Notes: generated from the letters alone by a model not told the origin. A stretch of 64,000 nucleotides of DNA from Mycolicibacter hiberniae (GCF_010729485.1 NZ_AP022609.1:1674001-1738000); one strand, 5' to 3'. Numbered from the stretch's first letter, positions 50,401 through 61,848 are shown. Translations and numbers: made by a program.

Positions 50401-51039
50401 GCCGACCTCCAGCAGACCTTCACGTACCCGGCGCTCGATGGACAGGCCGTGGTCCATCACCTCCAGGAAGTAGTTCTGCGCGCCGAAGATCTCTCGCCAT
50501 CGGGCCGCCGCCTCCAGCGCTTCGCGGTCCTGACCCAGCCGCAGCCGGGTCTGCACCTCTCCGGACGGGCAGCCGGTGGTGGCGATGATGCCCTCGGCGT
50601 GCTCGGCGATGATCTCGGCGTCCATCCGCGCCCACTTGCCGAGCTGGCCCTCGAAGGAGGCCAGTGAGGTGAGCCGGAACAGGTTGCGCAGACCGGTGGC
50701 GTTCTCGGCGACCATGGTCAGGTGCGTGTAGGCGCCGCCGCCGGAGACGTCGTCGCTCTTCTGGCCGGGATCGCCCCAGTGCACCCGGCGGGTGTCGAAC
50801 CGCGACCCCGGGGCGATGTAAGCCTCCACCCCGATGATCGGCTTGATCCCGACCTTGGTTGCCGCGTTGTAGAACTCGCTGGCGCCGAACATGTTTCCGT
50901 GGTCGGTCATCCCGATCGCGGGCATCTCGAGGCGCTGCGCCTCGGCCAGCATCGGGGCGATCTTCGCCGCGCCGTCGAGCATGGAGTACTCGGTGTGGTT
51001 ATGCAGGTGCACGAAGGACCGCGACGATGAACTGTCCAT
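47488..51039 (-). CDS. dnaE1: DNA polymerase III alpha subunit DnaE1
   Basis: DnaE1 is the replicative polymerase. Its 1183 residues run from an N-terminal PHP domain ([15 protein letters not shown]; in mycobacteria this domain is the proofreading exonuclease) through the polymerase core. The catalytic aspartates lie in [14 protein letters not shown], with [16 protein letters not shown] before and VHACAVIM after. The beta-clamp/OB region follows ([18 protein letters not shown]). No intein is inserted. The ATG at 51039 begins [15 protein letters not shown]. The gene is monocistronic with dodecin divergent at its head. Confidence 0.97.
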   Translation of the reverse strand: MDSSSSRSFVHLHNHTEYSMLDGAAKIAPMLAEAQRLEMPAIGMTDHGNMFGASEFYNAATKVGIKPIIGVEAYIAPGSRFDTRRVHWGDPGQKSDDVSGGGAYTHLTMVAENATGLRNLFRLTSLASFEGQLGKWARMDAEIIAEHAEGIIATTGCPSGEVQTRLRLGQDREALEAAARWREIFGAQNYFLEVMDHGLSIERRVREGLLEVGRKLGIPTLATNDCHYVTREAASNHEALLCVQTGKTLSDPTRFKFDGDGYYLKSAAEMRALWDHELPEACDSTLLIAERVQSYADVWAPRDRMPVFPVPEGHDQGSWLRHEVQAGLQRRFPAGVPQEYTDRASYEIDVICGKGFPSYFLIVADLINYARSINIRVGPGRGSAAGSLVAYSLGITNIDPIPHGLLFERFLNPERPSAPDIDIDFDDRRRGEMVRYAAERWGSDRVAQVITFGTIKTKAALKDSARVNYGQPGYAIADRITKALPPPIMAKDIPLSGITDPNHERYKEAAEVRGLIDTDPDVRTIYETARGLEGLVRNAGVHACAVIMSSEPLIEAIPLWKRPQDGAIITGWDYPSCEEIGLLKMDFLGLRNLTIIGDCLENIKANRGIDLDLDTLPFDDPATYELLGRGDTLGVFQLDGGPMRDLLRRMQPTEFNDIVAVLALYRPGPMGMNAHNDYADRKNNRQAVKPIHPELEEPLRDILSETYGLIVYQEQIMFIAQKVASYTMGKADALRKAMGKKKLEVLEAEYKGFYEGMTANGFSERAVKALWDTILPFAGYAFNKSHAAGYGLVSYWTAYLKANYPAEYMAGLLTSVGDDKDKAAVYLADCRRLGITVLPPDVNESELNFASVGEDIRYGLGAVRNVGANVVSSLIATRTHKGRFTDFSDYLNKIDIAACNKKVTESLIKAGAFDSLGHPRKGLFLVHTDAVDSVLGTKKAEAVGQFDLFGGGDGENTGADAVFGIKVPDEEWPDKHKLALEREMLGLYVSGHPLNGIAHLLAAQVDTQIPAILEGDVAADTQVRVGGILASVNRRVNKNGLPWASAQLEDLTGGIEVMFFPQTYSAYGAEVADDAVVLVSGKVNIRDDRISLIANELVVPDFTANAPDRPLAVSLPTRQCTLDKVSALKQVLTRHPGTAQVQLRLISGERITVLELDPSLRVTPSSALMGDLKALLGPGCLGG

Positions 51040-51178
51040 AGGACCGCCAGTCTATGGCCGACCGCTGACGCAGTCCGGGCGTGTCGTGAGCCGTGTCTCT
51101 CGCACCGTCGTTTCCCGGGACAGCGGCCACCGGTGTGCACTACGTTGAGGTTCGCCCTGAAGCGGAGGAGAGTCATAC

Positions 51179-51418
51179 ATGAGCGTGTACCGGGTGATCG
51201 ACATCATCGGGACCAGCCCCTCGTCTTGGGAGAACGCCGCGGCCGAAGCGGTGCACCGTGCCAAGCAGACCATCGACGACATCCGGGTCGCCCAGGTCGT
51301 CGAGCAGGACCTCACCCTCGACGACAAGGGCGGGATCGTCTACCGCACCAAGCTGCGCATCTCCTTCAAGATCCGGCCGCCGAAGGCCAAGCCGGTCGAG
51401 GGCGAGGCGCAGGCGTAG
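51179..51418 (+). CDS. Dodecin (flavin-binding small protein)
   Basis: The 79-residue protein shows the dodecin pattern: VYRVIDIIGTSPSSWENAAA leads to EAVHRAKQTIDDIRVAQVVE and ends in a beta strand, YRTKLRISFKI. Dodecins form 12-mers that store or buffer flavins; the Trp in SSWENA stacks on the flavin. A strong GGAGGAG lies 8 nt before the ATG. The C-terminal tail rich in Lys, Pro and Glu is longer than in minimal dodecins. It is divergent from dnaE1 and convergent with the pseudouridine synthase. Confidence 0.93.
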   Translation: MSVYRVIDIIGTSPSSWENAAAEAVHRAKQTIDDIRVAQVVEQDLTLDDKGGIVYRTKLRISFKIRPPKAKPVEGEAQA

Positions 51419-51454
51419 CCGGCAACCGGCGAGTCGGGCTCGCAGGCGCAGCCG

Positions 51455-52375
51455 TCAGCGCCGCAGGACGTCCAGGGCGTGCTGCAGGTCGGCCGGGTAT
51501 TCGCTGGTGATCTCGATGTTCCGGCCGTCGCCGGGGTGCGCGAAGGACAGCGATCGGGCGTGCAGCCACTGCCGTTCCAGGCCCAGTTTGCGCGCCAGCG
51601 TCGGGTCGGCCCCGTAGGTCAGGTCACCGCAGCACGGATGCCGTAACGCCGAGAAGTGCACCCGGATCTGATGGGTGCGGCCGGTTTCCAGGTGCACGTC
51701 GAGCAGGCTGGCGGCGACGAAGGCCTCCACCGTGTCGTAGTGGGTGATGCTGTGCCGGCCGTCGGCGGTGACGGCGAATTTCCAGTCCGGCCCGTGATGG
51801 CGGCCGATCGGGGCGTCGATGGTGCCGCTGGAGGGGTCCGGGTGGCCCTGCACCAGCGCGTGATAGCGCTTGTCGACCGTGCGGGCCTTGAACGCCCGTT
51901 TGAGTGCGGTGTAGGCCCGTTCGGAGATCGCCACCACCATCACCCCGGAGGTTCCGACGTCCAGACGGTGCACGATCCCCTGCCGCTCCGGAACCCCGGA
52001 GGTGGTGATCCGATAGCCCGCGGCGGCCAGTCCGCCCAGCACCGTGGGCCCGGTCCAGCCCACCGACGCGTGCGCGGCGACCCCGGCGGGTTTGTCGACG
52101 GCGACGATGTCGCCGTCGGAGTACAGGATCGTCATACCCTCGACCTCGGCCGGGGTGTTCTGCAGCGGCGGGGGCGCCTCGGGCAGCCGGACCTGCAACC
52201 ACGCACCGGCGACCAGCCGATCCGACTTGCCCGCGGCCACGCCGTCGAGCTCCACGTCGCCGTTCTCGGCCAAGGTGGCCACGACGTTCCGCGACAGGCC
52301 CAGCAGGCGTGCCAGCCCGGCGTCGACGCGCATTCCGGCCAGGCCCTCGGGGACCGGCATCGATCGTTCCGTCAC
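51455..52375 (-). CDS. RluA/RluD-family pseudouridine synthase
   Basis: The 306-residue protein converts uridine to pseudouridine in RNA. An S4-like N-terminal domain ([20 protein letters not shown]) is followed by the catalytic motif [16 protein letters not shown], with D in RLD as the nucleophile. The family motifs [10 protein letters not shown] and [18 protein letters not shown] are also present. RluD sets the 23S rRNA sites in E. coli; the target here is not proven. GTG 52375 is preferred because it lies 7 nt after the lspA stop; a longer frame exists. lspA-rlu is a common actinobacterial pair. Confidence 0.92.
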   Translation of the reverse strand: MTERSMPVPEGLAGMRVDAGLARLLGLSRNVVATLAENGDVELDGVAAGKSDRLVAGAWLQVRLPEAPPPLQNTPAEVEGMTILYSDGDIVAVDKPAGVAAHASVGWTGPTVLGGLAAAGYRITTSGVPERQGIVHRLDVGTSGVMVVAISERAYTALKRAFKARTVDKRYHALVQGHPDPSSGTIDAPIGRHHGPDWKFAVTADGRHSITHYDTVEAFVAASLLDVHLETGRTHQIRVHFSALRHPCCGDLTYGADPTLARKLGLERQWLHARSLSFAHPGDGRNIEITSEYPADLQHALDVLRR

Positions 52376-52382
52376 AGCCGCC

Positions 52383-52964
52383 TCAGGCCTGCTCGCCGCC
52401 ATCGGCGCGGCGGCGGCCCACCGCGTCGAAGTCGAACCCGAACACCGACAGCGCCACCAGCAGAATCGCACCGCCCACCACCGCGGGGTCGGCGACGTTG
52501 AACACCGGCCACCAGCCGATCGACAGGAAATCCACCACGTGACCCTGCAGATGCCCCGGCGCCCGGAAGAACCGGTCCACCAGGTTGCCCAGTGCGCCGC
52601 CGAGGATCATCCCGAGCCCGATCGCCCACCACGGCGAGACCAGGCGGCGTGACATCCAGATGATGCCGAGCACCACCGAGCTGGCGATCAGCGTCAGCAC
52701 CCAGGTGTAACTGGTGGCCATCGAGAACGCGGCGCCGGAATTGCGGACCAGAGTCCATGTCACGGTGTCGCCGATGATCGACACGGGCTGGCCCGGCGTG
52801 AGCATCTTCACCGCCAGCACCTTGGTGACGACGTCAGCCGTCAGCACCACCGCAGCCACCGACAGCAGCAGTCCCAGCCGGCGGCGCGGCGCGGCGGGCT
52901 CCCCCGGCTGCTGCACCTCCGTCTCGGTCGAGTCGGTTGTCTCCTCAGTCACGACCCCCATCAT
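52383..52964 (-). CDS. lspA: Lipoprotein signal peptidase (SPase II)
   Basis: LspA removes signal peptides from prolipoproteins after Lgt has acted. The 193-residue protein has four helices and the two catalytic aspartates D130 (GNLVDRF) and D159 (FNVADP). [10 protein letters not shown] and LGGALGN are intact. An acidic N-terminal extension of about 28 residues is seen in mycobacteria. It is followed by the pseudouridine synthase gene, probably co-transcribed. It is divergent from ansA, with 30 nt between the starts. Confidence 0.96.
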   Translation of the reverse strand: MMGVVTEETTDSTETEVQQPGEPAAPRRRLGLLLSVAAVVLTADVVTKVLAVKMLTPGQPVSIIGDTVTWTLVRNSGAAFSMATSYTWVLTLIASSVVLGIIWMSRRLVSPWWAIGLGMILGGALGNLVDRFFRAPGHLQGHVVDFLSIGWWPVFNVADPAVVGGAILLVALSVFGFDFDAVGRRRADGGEQA

Positions 52965-52994
52965 CCCTTAACCCGCGTGCGGCATGATCGCGGC

Positions 52995-53933
52995 ATGCTG
53001 TCACCACGCCTGACCGTCATCACCACCGGCGGCACCATCTCCTGCAGCACCGACAGCGACGGCGCGTTGCGGCCCGGCCGCAACGGTTCGGAGCTGCTCG
53101 CCGGCGCCGGTGACGCCGACGTCACCGTGGTGGACCTGATGGCACGCGACAGCTCCGAGCTCGGTCCGGCCGACTGGTCTGCGGTCCTGGCCGCGATCGG
53201 TACCGCGGTGGACTCCGGTGCCGACGGCGTGGTCGTCACCCACGGCACCGACACCTGCGAAGAGGGCGCGCTGTGGCTGGAGCTCGGCTACACCGGGGAC
53301 GTCCCTGTGGTGCTGACCGGCGCCCAGCGCGGCGCGGACGCCCCCGACGCCGACGGGCCGGGCAATCTGCGCGACGCGTTGGCGCTGGCGGCGGCCCCGG
53401 CGGCCCGCGGTATGGGGGTGCTGGTGTGCTTCGCCGGCCGGGTGCTGGCACCGCTGGGCCTGCAGAAGACCACCCTGACCGGCCTGGCCGGGTTCACCGG
53501 CCCGCTGCTGGGCACCGTCTCCGACGGGCGGGCCACCCTGACCGGCCGCAAGACCCGTCCCGACCTGGCCGTCCCGGCCACCGCGCCACGGGTGGACGTC
53601 GTCGCCCTGTACGCCGGCGCGGACTCGGTGGCCCTGGATGCCTGTGCGGCGGCCGGGGCACGCGGGGTGGTGCTGGCCGGGCTCGGTTCCGGCAACGCGC
53701 CGTCGGCGGTGATCGACGCGGTTCGCCGGCACCGCCGGGCCGGCCTGGTGGTCGCGGTGTCCAGCCGCGTCCCCGACGGACGGGTGAGCGCCGACTACGG
53801 ACCGGGGCGGGCCCTGGTGGAGGCCGGGGCGGTGGTGGTGCCGCGGCTGCGGCCCCCGCAGGCACGGATTCTGCTGATGGCGGCCCTGGCCGACGGCCGG
53901 CCGGTCGCCGAGATCATCGACCGGTGGGGCTGA
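52995..53933 (+). CDS. ansA: L-asparaginase (type I-like)
   Basis: The 312-residue enzyme hydrolyses asparagine to aspartate and ammonia. Both catalytic threonine motifs are present: [14 protein letters not shown] and [16 protein letters not shown], with [20 protein letters not shown] between the domains. There is no signal peptide, so it is cytoplasmic. ATG 52995 is the start that gives [13 protein letters not shown]; an earlier in-frame start would add six residues. The 3' end overlaps the Y-family polymerase gene by 20 bp convergently. Confidence 0.94.
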   Translation: MLSPRLTVITTGGTISCSTDSDGALRPGRNGSELLAGAGDADVTVVDLMARDSSELGPADWSAVLAAIGTAVDSGADGVVVTHGTDTCEEGALWLELGYTGDVPVVLTGAQRGADAPDADGPGNLRDALALAAAPAARGMGVLVCFAGRVLAPLGLQKTTLTGLAGFTGPLLGTVSDGRATLTGRKTRPDLAVPATAPRVDVVALYAGADSVALDACAAAGARGVVLAGLGSGNAPSAVIDAVRRHRRAGLVVAVSSRVPDGRVSADYGPGRALVEAGAVVVPRLRPPQARILLMAALADGRPVAEIIDRWG

Positions 53934-55293
53934 TCGGCGACTCGTCGCCGGCGGCCTGCTCGTGGACGTAGTCTCCCCAGTCCAGGCTGTCGACCGGGTC
54001 GGCACGGCTGATACCGGGCTCGTCCGCGGGAAACGTCCGCACCGGTCCCGGACCTGAACTGCGCGTTTCGAATCGGACGGTGACCACCCCGTGGCCGGCG
54101 CCCTGCACCCAGCCGTGCCCCAGCTCGCGGTGCCTGACGTCGTCGCCGACGCGCCAGGACGCCGTACCGGCCACCGACGGCGTCTCCCGCGCGGTGGTGT
54201 CCGGGATCGCCGCCCCATCCGGGAATTCCAGGTCCGGGAAGAGCGACTCCTGGCGAACGTCGGTCAGGCCGGAGAATCCGACGCCGAGCAGTCGGATGGG
54301 GCCGATCTCGCGCGGGTCGAGCAGCAACCGGGCAGCCGCCGCCATGAGCGCGCCCGCGTCGGTGGTGGCCAACGGCAGGGTGGCCGAGCGGGTCAACACA
54401 CTCATGTCGGCCTTCTTGAGCTTGACCGTCACGGTCCGCGCGCCGCGGCCGTCGCGCAGCAGCCGGCGGTGCGCGTGCGCGCCGATCGGGCCGATGGCGG
54501 CCCGCAGCTGCTCCAGGGTCGTCAGGTCGACGGCGAAGGTGGATTCGGCGCTGATCTGTTTGGCCTCAGCGCGTTCGGCGACCCGGCGGTCGTCGATACC
54601 GCGGGCCAGCCGGTGCAGCGCCGGACCGACGGTGGCGCCAAGAACGTCGGCCGCCTCGGTGTCGCTCAGCGCGGCAAGCTGACCGATCGTGTCGATGCCC
54701 AGCCGGTGCAGCCGCTCCTCGGCGACCGGACCGATCCCCCACAGCCGCCGCACCGGGAGCCCGTCGAGCAGCAGACGTTCCTCGGTTCGGCCGACCACCC
54801 GTACCCCGTCGGGCTTGGCCAGGTCGGAGGCGATCTTGGCGATCTGCTTACCCGATCCCGCCCCGACCGAGGCCACCAAGCCGGTCTCCTCGCGCACCCG
54901 GCGCCGCAGTCTTTCGCAGTACCGCACGACCTCGGCCTCGTCGGCCCCGGCCAGCTCAGCCGGTTCGCCGAACGCCTCGTCGAAGGACAGCTGCTCGACG
55001 ACCGGGATCTGGGTCCGCACGGTCTCGAAGACCCGGCGGCTGGCCATGCCGTAGACGGCGCCCCGCGGCGGCAGCACCACCGCCGGTGCCCCCACCAGCC
55101 TGCGGGCCTGGTGCATCGGCATCGCCGAGCGGGCGCCGAAGACTCGTGCCTCGTAGCTGGCCCCGGCCACCACGCCGCGTCCCCCGAGCCCGCCGACCAA
55201 TACCGGCCGGCCCCGCAGCGTCGGGCGGGTCAGTTGCTCGACGGAGGCGAAAAACGCGTCCATATCCAGGTGCAGGACCCAGCGGGCGTCCAC
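53914..55293 (-). CDS. dinB: Y-family DNA polymerase IV
   Basis: The 459-residue translesion polymerase has [18 protein letters not shown] with the first catalytic Asp, [12 protein letters not shown] with the second acidic pair and the little-finger domain to about 350. A likely clamp-binding motif QESLFPDL lies near residue 342. A C-terminal tail, [21 protein letters not shown], resembles a small beta domain found in mycobacterial DinX. The GTG start gives [12 protein letters not shown]. It corresponds in place to DinX (Rv1537) as I recall. The stop overlaps ansA. Confidence 0.93.
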   Translation of the reverse strand: MDARWVLHLDMDAFFASVEQLTRPTLRGRPVLVGGLGGRGVVAGASYEARVFGARSAMPMHQARRLVGAPAVVLPPRGAVYGMASRRVFETVRTQIPVVEQLSFDEAFGEPAELAGADEAEVVRYCERLRRRVREETGLVASVGAGSGKQIAKIASDLAKPDGVRVVGRTEERLLLDGLPVRRLWGIGPVAEERLHRLGIDTIGQLAALSDTEAADVLGATVGPALHRLARGIDDRRVAERAEAKQISAESTFAVDLTTLEQLRAAIGPIGAHAHRRLLRDGRGARTVTVKLKKADMSVLTRSATLPLATTDAGALMAAAARLLLDPREIGPIRLLGVGFSGLTDVRQESLFPDLEFPDGAAIPDTTARETPSVAGTASWRVGDDVRHRELGHGWVQGAGHGVVTVRFETRSSGPGPVRTFPADEPGISRADPVDSLDWGDYVHEQAAGDESPISPTGR

Positions 55294-55339
55294 GACGGCC
55301 AGCCTATTGGGCGCCCCCAGCGCGGGTGGGGCTGGATCG

Positions 55340-55681
55340 CTACTTGGCTCCGCCGCCGCCCTTGAGCTGGTGCGGGCAATAGGTTTTGGCCGAGATCGCG
55401 GCGAACCGCGCGGCGTCGGGGATGGTCAGCTCGGGGTTGGCGTCGGTGATGTCGGTCAGCAGTTCAAGGCCCGACTCACCGTTGGCCGCCAGCCCGCACA
55501 GCGCACGGGCCGCTTCCACGGCCTGAGCCGGGTCGGCGAAGGTGATCCCGACCTGGTTCAGCGACGCGATGAACTCCGCGCTGTCGACCTCGTCAGGCTC
55601 TGCGGTACCGGGATAGGCGTGCCCGGGCGCGGCCAGCACCACTGCGGCGGTGGCGACGAGCGGGACGATCAACAACTTCAT
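55340..55681 (-). CDS. DUF732 small exported protein
   Basis: The 113-residue precursor has a signal peptide (hydrophobic 3-18, cleavage probably after GHA). The mature helical domain has the DUF732 pattern: [20 protein letters not shown], then a cysteine in ARALCGLA paired with a later TYCPHQL cysteine. DUF732 proteins are widespread exported mycobacterial proteins with no settled role. AGGAG is 7 nt upstream of the ATG. It lies just downstream of the PPE pair on the same strand, possibly in the same transcript. Confidence 0.88.
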   Translation of the reverse strand: MKLLIVPLVATAAVVLAAPGHAYPGTAEPDEVDSAEFIASLNQVGITFADPAQAVEAARALCGLAANGESGLELLTDITDANPELTIPDAARFAAISAKTYCPHQLKGGGGAK

Positions 55682-55728
55682 CGGGAATCTCCTGGAGCGA
55701 CCGAAGGGTTTCGCGCATCGACGCGGCG

Positions 55729-57075
55729 TCAGCCGAGCGCGGAGTTCGTGCCCGCCAGCGCAGTGTCGCTGTCGTCGAGGACGTGCACCGCGTGAATGCC
55801 CGGCTTCAGGGACAGCTTGGCGACCAACTCGTCCAGGCCGGCCTGATCAACGTTCCAATGCTGCACGACATCCGGCGTCTGCTGCAACTGGGCGATCACC
55901 TGGTCCAGCGGTACCGGCGCGTTGCGGTCGTCGATATTGGTCGAAACCACGCGTGCCACCGGCGCCACCGTCCGGGTGCGCGCCGCGGGAGCGCCCAGCG
56001 CGCCGCCGGCGGCGCTGCCCAGGGCCGCCGGTGCCAGCATGCCCGGCACAGCGCCCGCGGCCGGTGCGGCGCCCAGCGCCGTCTCGGGAAACGACGTGGA
56101 CGCCAGCTGAATGGCCGAGGTCGCGCTGGCCCAGTTCGGCGGCACCGACAGCGCACCGACCCGCATCGCGCTGGCCGTACTGGCACCGGCGGCGCTGGTC
56201 AGCCCCGCGCCCGCGGTCAGGCCGGTGCTGGTCAGGCCGCCGCCGAGTGCGGCTTTGGGAACCGCGGGCAGCACCGCCTTGTAGCCCGACCGGAACTGCG
56301 TGATGCTCATGTTGGTGCTGGCGTGCACCGTGTTGACCCAGGCGGTCTGGCTGCTGGTCCCCGAGATCAACGCCAGGTGTGATTCCAGGTAGGACCGGGC
56401 CTCGGGGCCGCCGGTGGCGGTGTCGATGAAGTCCTGCCAGCCCTTGTTGTAGCCCGCGGTCATGTCGTTGATCTCTTTGAGGACGCCCTGCAGGATGTCG
56501 TGCGGTGTCACCGGGGCGCTCGCCTCGGAACTGCCCGCGGTGGCGTTGGTGGTCTGCGGCGGCTCGGTGAATGACGTGAGGTCGGTGGCGGCCGCCGAGG
56601 CGCCGGCGTAGCCGAGCATCGCGGAGATGTCCTGCGACCACATCTGACCGTATTCGGCCTCGACGGCGGCGATCGCGGTGCTGTTCTGGCCGAGGATGTT
56701 GGTGGCCACCAGCGAGGCCAGCTGGCTGCGGTTGGCCGCGATCGCCGGCGGCGGCACGATCCCGGCGAAAGCCGATTCGTAGGCGCTGGCCGCGGCCGTC
56801 GCCTTGGCCGCGGTCTCCTGGGCCTGCGCCGCGGTGGTGGACAACCAGGTCACATAGGGAGCCGCGGCGGCCGCCATGGCCGCCGCCGCAGGACCCTGCC
56901 AGCCCCCACTGAGGCCCGACAGCGCTGCCTGGTACGACGACGCGGCGGCATGCAGCTCGGCGGCCAATCCCGACCAGGCCACCGCGGCGGCGAACAGCGG
57001 GTCAGCACCCGGACCGGAGTACAACTGGCCCGAGATCACCTCGGGGGGCTGCGCGGCAAAACTGTAGAACACCAT
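55729..57075 (-). CDS. PPE-family protein, SVP subgroup (second of the pair)
   Basis: The 448-residue protein starts with a PPE domain (QPPEVISGQLYSGPGADPL) that normally packs with a PE protein. WQGPAAAAMAAAAAPYVTWL is the expected helix-turn-helix W-x-G. A middle linker leads to the SVP motif VGALSVPPNWASA near residue 310 and an Ala-rich C-terminus. It lies 18 nt after the stop of the upstream PPE gene, and AGTAGGT precedes the ATG. No PE, EsxA/B or ESX core gene is adjacent, so an unlinked partner or ESX-5 export is inferred only from the SVP class. The C-terminus is unrelated in detail to its neighbour's. Confidence 0.92.
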   Translation of the reverse strand: MVFYSFAAQPPEVISGQLYSGPGADPLFAAAVAWSGLAAELHAAASSYQAALSGLSGGWQGPAAAAMAAAAAPYVTWLSTTAAQAQETAAKATAAASAYESAFAGIVPPPAIAANRSQLASLVATNILGQNSTAIAAVEAEYGQMWSQDISAMLGYAGASAAATDLTSFTEPPQTTNATAGSSEASAPVTPHDILQGVLKEINDMTAGYNKGWQDFIDTATGGPEARSYLESHLALISGTSSQTAWVNTVHASTNMSITQFRSGYKAVLPAVPKAALGGGLTSTGLTAGAGLTSAAGASTASAMRVGALSVPPNWASATSAIQLASTSFPETALGAAPAAGAVPGMLAPAALGSAAGGALGAPAARTRTVAPVARVVSTNIDDRNAPVPLDQVIAQLQQTPDVVQHWNVDQAGLDELVAKLSLKPGIHAVHVLDDSDTALAGTNSALG

Positions 57076-57093
57076 GAACGCGACCTACTTTCG

Positions 57094-58329
57094 CTATTTC
57101 GCGATCGGCGGGATGACGATGACGGTGGCCGTGGTGGCGATATCCGGCCCCGTCTGGGTGTTGGTGACGTGGCTGATGGCGCTGATCGCGCGGGTGGAGG
57201 CGGCTCCGGCGGCCTGACGCACCGGGGTGCCGATCGCGCGACCGGCGAGGCTCGACAGCGCCATCTGGCCGGCCAGCAGGCTCTCCCCGTTGGCGGCCAG
57301 GGCGGGCGCGGCCTCGAGCACGCCGGCCTGCAGGGCCACCGCAGCGGTCTTGGCGGCCGGGACCGCGCTCGCCCAGCTGGCCGGAACCGACATCGACCCG
57401 ATCAGTCCCGCCCGGCCCATCGCCCCCGACACCGGCACGGCGTGCGAGCCGCTCAGCATGGTGCTGGACATCAACGGCGCCAAGGCACCGACGATCGGCT
57501 TGGGGCTGAGCGTGGACGTCAGGTTGCCGAGCGAGTTGGCCACCGCCGGGATGCTGATCGACATCTGGTAGATGCCGCGGGCCGAATTGATCAATCCGGT
57601 GGCGTAGGGCCCGTTGTAGGTGCTCAGCGCCGTGGACAGGGTCTTGACGATCGCCTGGTAATCCTCGAATAGCTGGGTGGGCAGCATCAACGGGTTCAGG
57701 GTCATGTTCTGCAGGGCTTCGGGAATCTGGCTGAGCAGGTCCGACAGCGTCGACTGACCTGCGGCAGCAGTCGCCGCCGCGGGCTGGCTGATCTGGCCGG
57801 TGCCGTTCGTGGTCTCCGCGGGGGCGGTGAACGGGGCCAGCTGGCTGGCAGCCGCCGACGAGCCGGCGTAGGCGTACATCGCGGCCGCGTCCTGAGCCCA
57901 CATCTCGCCGTACTGCGCCTCGGTCGCCGCGATCGCCGGGGCGTTCTGTCCCAGGAAGTTGGTGGCGACCAGCGACGCCAGCAGCGCGCGGTTGGCCGCG
58001 ATCAACGGCGGCGGCACGGTTGCGGCATAGGCGGCCTCGTAGGCGGCCGCCGCCGCGGTGGCCTTCATCGCCGTCTCTTCGGCCCCGGTCGCGGTGGCTT
58101 TGAGCCACGCCGCGTACGGGGCGGCCGCCGCAACCATGGCGGCCGCGGAGGGACCCTGCCAGGCCGAGTCCGCGAGGTCGGCGATCACCGCGGCATAGGA
58201 GGTCGCGGTGTAGTTCAGCTCGGTGGCCATCGCCGCCCAGTTCGCCGCGGCGGCCAGCAACGGCGCCGAGCCGGGGCCGGCGTACATGTTCGCCGAATTG
58301 ACCTCCGGCGGAAGTGCCCCGAAATCCAT
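57094..58329 (-). CDS. PPE-family protein, SVP subgroup (first of the pair)
   Basis: The 411-residue protein has the canonical [20 protein letters not shown] start. [20 protein letters not shown] holds the W-x-G, followed by [20 protein letters not shown] shared with the neighbouring PPE, and [13 protein letters not shown] is the SVP motif. The N-terminal 180 residues align closely with the second PPE while the tails differ, as in tandem duplication followed by drift. A structured 371-bp region precedes it. No ESX or PE gene is next to it. Confidence 0.92.
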   Translation of the reverse strand: MDFGALPPEVNSANMYAGPGSAPLLAAAANWAAMATELNYTATSYAAVIADLADSAWQGPSAAAMVAAAAPYAAWLKATATGAEETAMKATAAAAAYEAAYAATVPPPLIAANRALLASLVATNFLGQNAPAIAATEAQYGEMWAQDAAAMYAYAGSSAAASQLAPFTAPAETTNGTGQISQPAAATAAAGQSTLSDLLSQIPEALQNMTLNPLMLPTQLFEDYQAIVKTLSTALSTYNGPYATGLINSARGIYQMSISIPAVANSLGNLTSTLSPKPIVGALAPLMSSTMLSGSHAVPVSGAMGRAGLIGSMSVPASWASAVPAAKTAAVALQAGVLEAAPALAANGESLLAGQMALSSLAGRAIGTPVRQAAGAASTRAISAISHVTNTQTGPDIATTATVIVIPPIAK

Positions 58330-58700
58330 GAAAGCCCCTGCCCCTCATACCCCGGTAATGGACGACCCACCCGAGTCGCGTCCCGCGACGCCTTGCCCGG
58401 GTGGGTCGAGAACCAGCCGCAGCCAGCTCATGCTAGGTCTGGAGGCTAATCCGCTGCCGCGGTCCCCCGCCGCGACGTACGCGGCGGTGCGGGGCCGCCA
58501 CCGGCCCGCCTCGGTGGCCGCCCAGGGGCGTCCGCGCGCCGCGCAAGACGGTTTTTCACCACCGCATACTGCACAAATGACATGATCGGGTGGCGCTTCG
58601 GGGCCTGCGGCTGCCCTGTCCGACCACCGCTGTCAACGATAAGAATCTTCGCGCGAGAAAGTCGGCCCTGGCAGCGGCCCCAATCCCGGCCCCTGCACCG
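58330..58700. other. Gene-free 371-bp spacer between ileS and the PPE pair
   Basis: No gene was found on either strand; short open frames here lack start sites and codon structure. The region holds two strong inverted repeats (58364-58407 and 58467-58487) and the likely PPE promoter and 5' leader. Bases 58360-58500 are very GC-rich, while 58560-58650 is more AT-rich. Confidence 0.6.
58364..58407. promoter_or_regulatory. Nested hairpin in the PPE leader
   Basis: An outer perfect 10-bp stem (GACCCACCCG with CGGGTGGGTC) encloses an inner 6-bp stem (GTCGCG, loop TCC, CGCGAC). The minus-strand copy ends about 35 nt before the PPE start, so it would fold in the leader RNA. There is no U-tract, so it is not a typical terminator. 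Confidence 0.5.
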
Positions 58701-61700
58701 TCAGACCTTGGCGATCGACACCTGCACACCGTCCCCTATCTCCACGGGATCGGTCGGGGTCCCGAACTCGAAGCTGGTGGCCAGGATTTCTCCGGCGATC
58801 AGGTCCGCATGGGACTGCGCCCAGCCCAGCCGCTGCTCGGGAACCGCGAGCACCACACTGATCCGGTCGGAGACGTCCAGACCGGTGTTCTTGCGCAGTT
58901 CCTGCAGCTCGCGGATCCGGTCCTTCGCCCAGCCCTCGGCTTCCAGCTCCGGCGTCACGGCGCTGTCGAGCACCACCAGGCCCGCGCCGTCGGGCAGCGC
59001 AACGGTGTAGTCGGGATCGGCGGCCACCAGCTTGGCGGTGTATTCGCCTTCGAGCAGCACCACCGGACCCGCGCGCAGCGTGCCATCGGGGTTGACGACG
59101 CCCTCGCCGGCCTTGACGGCCTTGATCGCGGCTTGCACATCCTTGCCCAGTCGAGGCCCGGCGACCTTGGCGTTGACCGCCAGGTCGAATCGGCCGTAGC
59201 CGGCGATGTCGTCGGTCAGCTCGACGGCCTTGACGTTGAGCTCGTCGGCGATCAGATCGGTGAACGGCGCAAGCCGCTGGGGCTCCTCGACCGCCACGGT
59301 GAGTTTGGGCAGCGGCAGGCGGACCCGCAGTTGGTGGGCCTTGCGCACCGACGACGCCGCCGAACAGACCTCGCGCACCTGGTCCATCGCCGCGACCAGC
59401 GCCGGGTCCGCGGGCAGATCGGCGGCCTGCGGCCAGTCGGTCAGGTGCACCGACCGCTGGCCGGTGAGGCCGCGCCAGATCACCTCGGTGGTCAGCGGGA
59501 GCAGCGGCGCGGCCAGTCGCGCGGTGATCTCCAGCACCGTGTGCAACGTGTCGATCGCGTCGCGGTCCTCGTCCCAGAACCGCTGCCGGGAGCGCCGCAC
59601 ATACCAGTTGGTCAGCGCCTCGGTGAACTGCCGCAGCTGCTCGCAGGCACCGGAGATGTCGCACACGTCCAGCGCAGCGGTCAGGTCGTCGCGCAGCGAG
59701 GCCAGTTTGGCCAGAATGTAGCGATCCAGCACGTGCTGCGAATCGGTGCGCCAGACACCGGGTTTCGGGGCGTATAGCGTCAAGAAGCTGTAGGCGTTGG
59801 TCAGCGGCAGCATCACCTGGCGTACGCCCTCCCGGATGCCCGCCTCGGTGACGATCAGGTTGCCGCCGCGCAGGATCGGCGAGGCCATCAGGAACCACCG
59901 CATGGCATCGGAGCCATCCCGGTCGAACACTTCGCTCACGTCCGGGTAGTTGCGCAGCGACTTGCTCATTTTCTGACCGTCACTGCCGAGCACGATGCCG
60001 TGTGCCACACAGGTTTTGAACGCCGGGCGGTCGAACAGCGCGGTCGCCAGCACATGCATCATGTAGAACCAGCCACGGGTCTGCCCGATGTACTCGACGA
60101 TGAAGTCGCCGGGATAATGGGTCTGGAACCAGTCCTCGTTCTCAAACGGATAGTGCACCTGGGCATAGGGCATCGACCCGGAGTCGAACCAGACATCGAG
60201 CACGTCGGGGATGCGCCGCATCGTCGAACGGCCGGTCGGGTCATCCGGGTTGGGACGGGTCAGCTCGTCGATGTAGGGGCGGTGCAGGTTGTCCGGCCGC
60301 ACCCCGAAATCACGCTCGAGTTCATCGAGGCTTCCGTAGACGTCGATCCGCGGATAGGCCGGGTCGTCGGAACGCCACACCGGAATCGGGGTTCCCCAGT
60401 AGCGGTTGCGGGAGATCGACCAGTCGCGGGCGCCGCGCAGCCAGTTGCCGAAGATCCCGTCCTTGATGTGCTCGGGATACCAGGTGATCTGCTCGTTGAG
60501 TTCGACCATGCGGTCCCGGATCTCGGTGACGCGGACGAACCACGACGACACCGCCTTGTAGATCAGCGGGTTGCGGCAGCGCCAGCAGTGCGGATACGGG
60601 TGCTCGTAGGTCTCATGGCGGACCAGCACGGCGCCGTTGGCCGCGGCCGGGCCGGTGCCGTTCTTCAGGTCGGCGATGATCGCCTTGTTCGCGTCGAAGA
60701 CATGCTGACCGGCGTAGTCGGGCACGCTGGAGTCGAAGCGGCCCTTGGCGTCCACCGGAGTGACCGGAGTGATCCCGGCCGGGTCGGTGGTGTTCTTGTC
60801 GTCCTCGCCGTACGCGGGCGCCAGGTGCACGATGCCCGTCCCGTCCTCGGTGGAGACGAAGTCGGCGGCGAGCACGCGGAAAGCGTTGTCGGAGTCCATG
60901 AAATACGGGAACGGCGGCACATAGCGCAGGCCGAGCAGCTCGGACCCGCGGTAGCTGCCCAGCACCTGGGGCTGTTCGCCCTCGCCCAGGCCCAGCTCGC
61001 GCCCGTAGGCGCGCAGCCGCGCCTCGGCCAGCAGGTACCGGTGCTGTCCCGCCGCGACCTGCACGTAGGTCACGTCGGGGTTGACCGCGACCGCCTGGTT
61101 GGACGGCAGGGTCCACGGCGTGGTGGTCCACACCAACAGGTGGGCGCCGGCGAGGTCATCGGCCGGCCCGGGGCCGGCGATCCGGAACCCGACGGTCAGG
61201 GCCGGATCCTGGCGGCTCTTGTAGACGTCGTCGTCCATCCGCAGTTCGTGGTTGGACAGCGGCGTCTCATCACGCCAGCAGTAGGGCAGCACCCGATAGC
61301 CCTCATAGGCCAGGCCTTTGTCCCACAGCTGCTTGAACGCCCACAGCACCGACTCCATGAACGGCAGGTCGAGGGTCTTGTAGTCGTTGTCGAAGTCCAC
61401 CCAGCGGGCCTGCCGGGTGACGTAGGCCTGCCACTCGGAGGTGTAACGCAGCACCGAGTCCCGGCACGCCTGGTTGAACGCGGCGATGCCCATGGTGTCG
61501 ATCTGCGACTTGTCGGTGATCCCGAGCTGACGCTCGACCTCGAGCTCGGCGGGCAGGCCATGGGTGTCCCAACCGAACCGGCGCTCCACCTTGTAGCCGC
61601 GCATGGTGCGGTAGCGCGGCACGATGTCCTTGACATAGCCGGTCAGCAGATGCCCGTAGTGCGGCAGTCCGTTGGCGAACGGCGGACCGTCGTAGAAGAC

Positions 61701-61838
61701 GTATTCCTGTGCGCCCTCACGGCGGGCGATGCTGGCCCGGAACGTGTCGTCGTCGGCCCAGTACTGCAGGACGGCGGCCTCGGCCGCCGGGAAGTCGGGG
61801 GCGCCGGCGGGCGGCTTCGGATAGCTGCGTTCGGTCAC
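58701..61838 (-). CDS. ileS: Isoleucyl-tRNA synthetase
   Basis: IleS charges tRNA-Ile and edits valine. The 1045-residue protein has the HIGH-type motif [15 protein letters not shown] and the KMSKS motif [14 protein letters not shown]1 editing-domain segments such as [13 protein letters not shown] are present, with a long anticodon-binding C-terminus. The size is typical of mycobacterial eukaryote-like IleS. GTG 61838 ([14 protein letters not shown]) is chosen because GGGAG lies 10 nt upstream and a T-box leader precedes it. The longer frame to 61907 would run into the T-box. Confidence 0.96.
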   Translation of the reverse strand: MTERSYPKPPAGAPDFPAAEAAVLQYWADDDTFRASIARREGAQEYVFYDGPPFANGLPHYGHLLTGYVKDIVPRYRTMRGYKVERRFGWDTHGLPAELEVERQLGITDKSQIDTMGIAAFNQACRDSVLRYTSEWQAYVTRQARWVDFDNDYKTLDLPFMESVLWAFKQLWDKGLAYEGYRVLPYCWRDETPLSNHELRMDDDVYKSRQDPALTVGFRIAGPGPADDLAGAHLLVWTTTPWTLPSNQAVAVNPDVTYVQVAAGQHRYLLAEARLRAYGRELGLGEGEQPQVLGSYRGSELLGLRYVPPFPYFMDSDNAFRVLAADFVSTEDGTGIVHLAPAYGEDDKNTTDPAGITPVTPVDAKGRFDSSVPDYAGQHVFDANKAIIADLKNGTGPAAANGAVLVRHETYEHPYPHCWRCRNPLIYKAVSSWFVRVTEIRDRMVELNEQITWYPEHIKDGIFGNWLRGARDWSISRNRYWGTPIPVWRSDDPAYPRIDVYGSLDELERDFGVRPDNLHRPYIDELTRPNPDDPTGRSTMRRIPDVLDVWFDSGSMPYAQVHYPFENEDWFQTHYPGDFIVEYIGQTRGWFYMMHVLATALFDRPAFKTCVAHGIVLGSDGQKMSKSLRNYPDVSEVFDRDGSDAMRWFLMASPILRGGNLIVTEAGIREGVRQVMLPLTNAYSFLTLYAPKPGVWRTDSQHVLDRYILAKLASLRDDLTAALDVCDISGACEQLRQFTEALTNWYVRRSRQRFWDEDRDAIDTLHTVLEITARLAAPLLPLTTEVIWRGLTGQRSVHLTDWPQAADLPADPALVAAMDQVREVCSAASSVRKAHQLRVRLPLPKLTVAVEEPQRLAPFTDLIADELNVKAVELTDDIAGYGRFDLAVNAKVAGPRLGKDVQAAIKAVKAGEGVVNPDGTLRAGPVVLLEGEYTAKLVAADPDYTVALPDGAGLVVLDSAVTPELEAEGWAKDRIRELQELRKNTGLDVSDRISVVLAVPEQRLGWAQSHADLIAGEILATSFEFGTPTDPVEIGDGVQVSIAKV

Positions 61839-61848
61839 GGTGTGTTGT

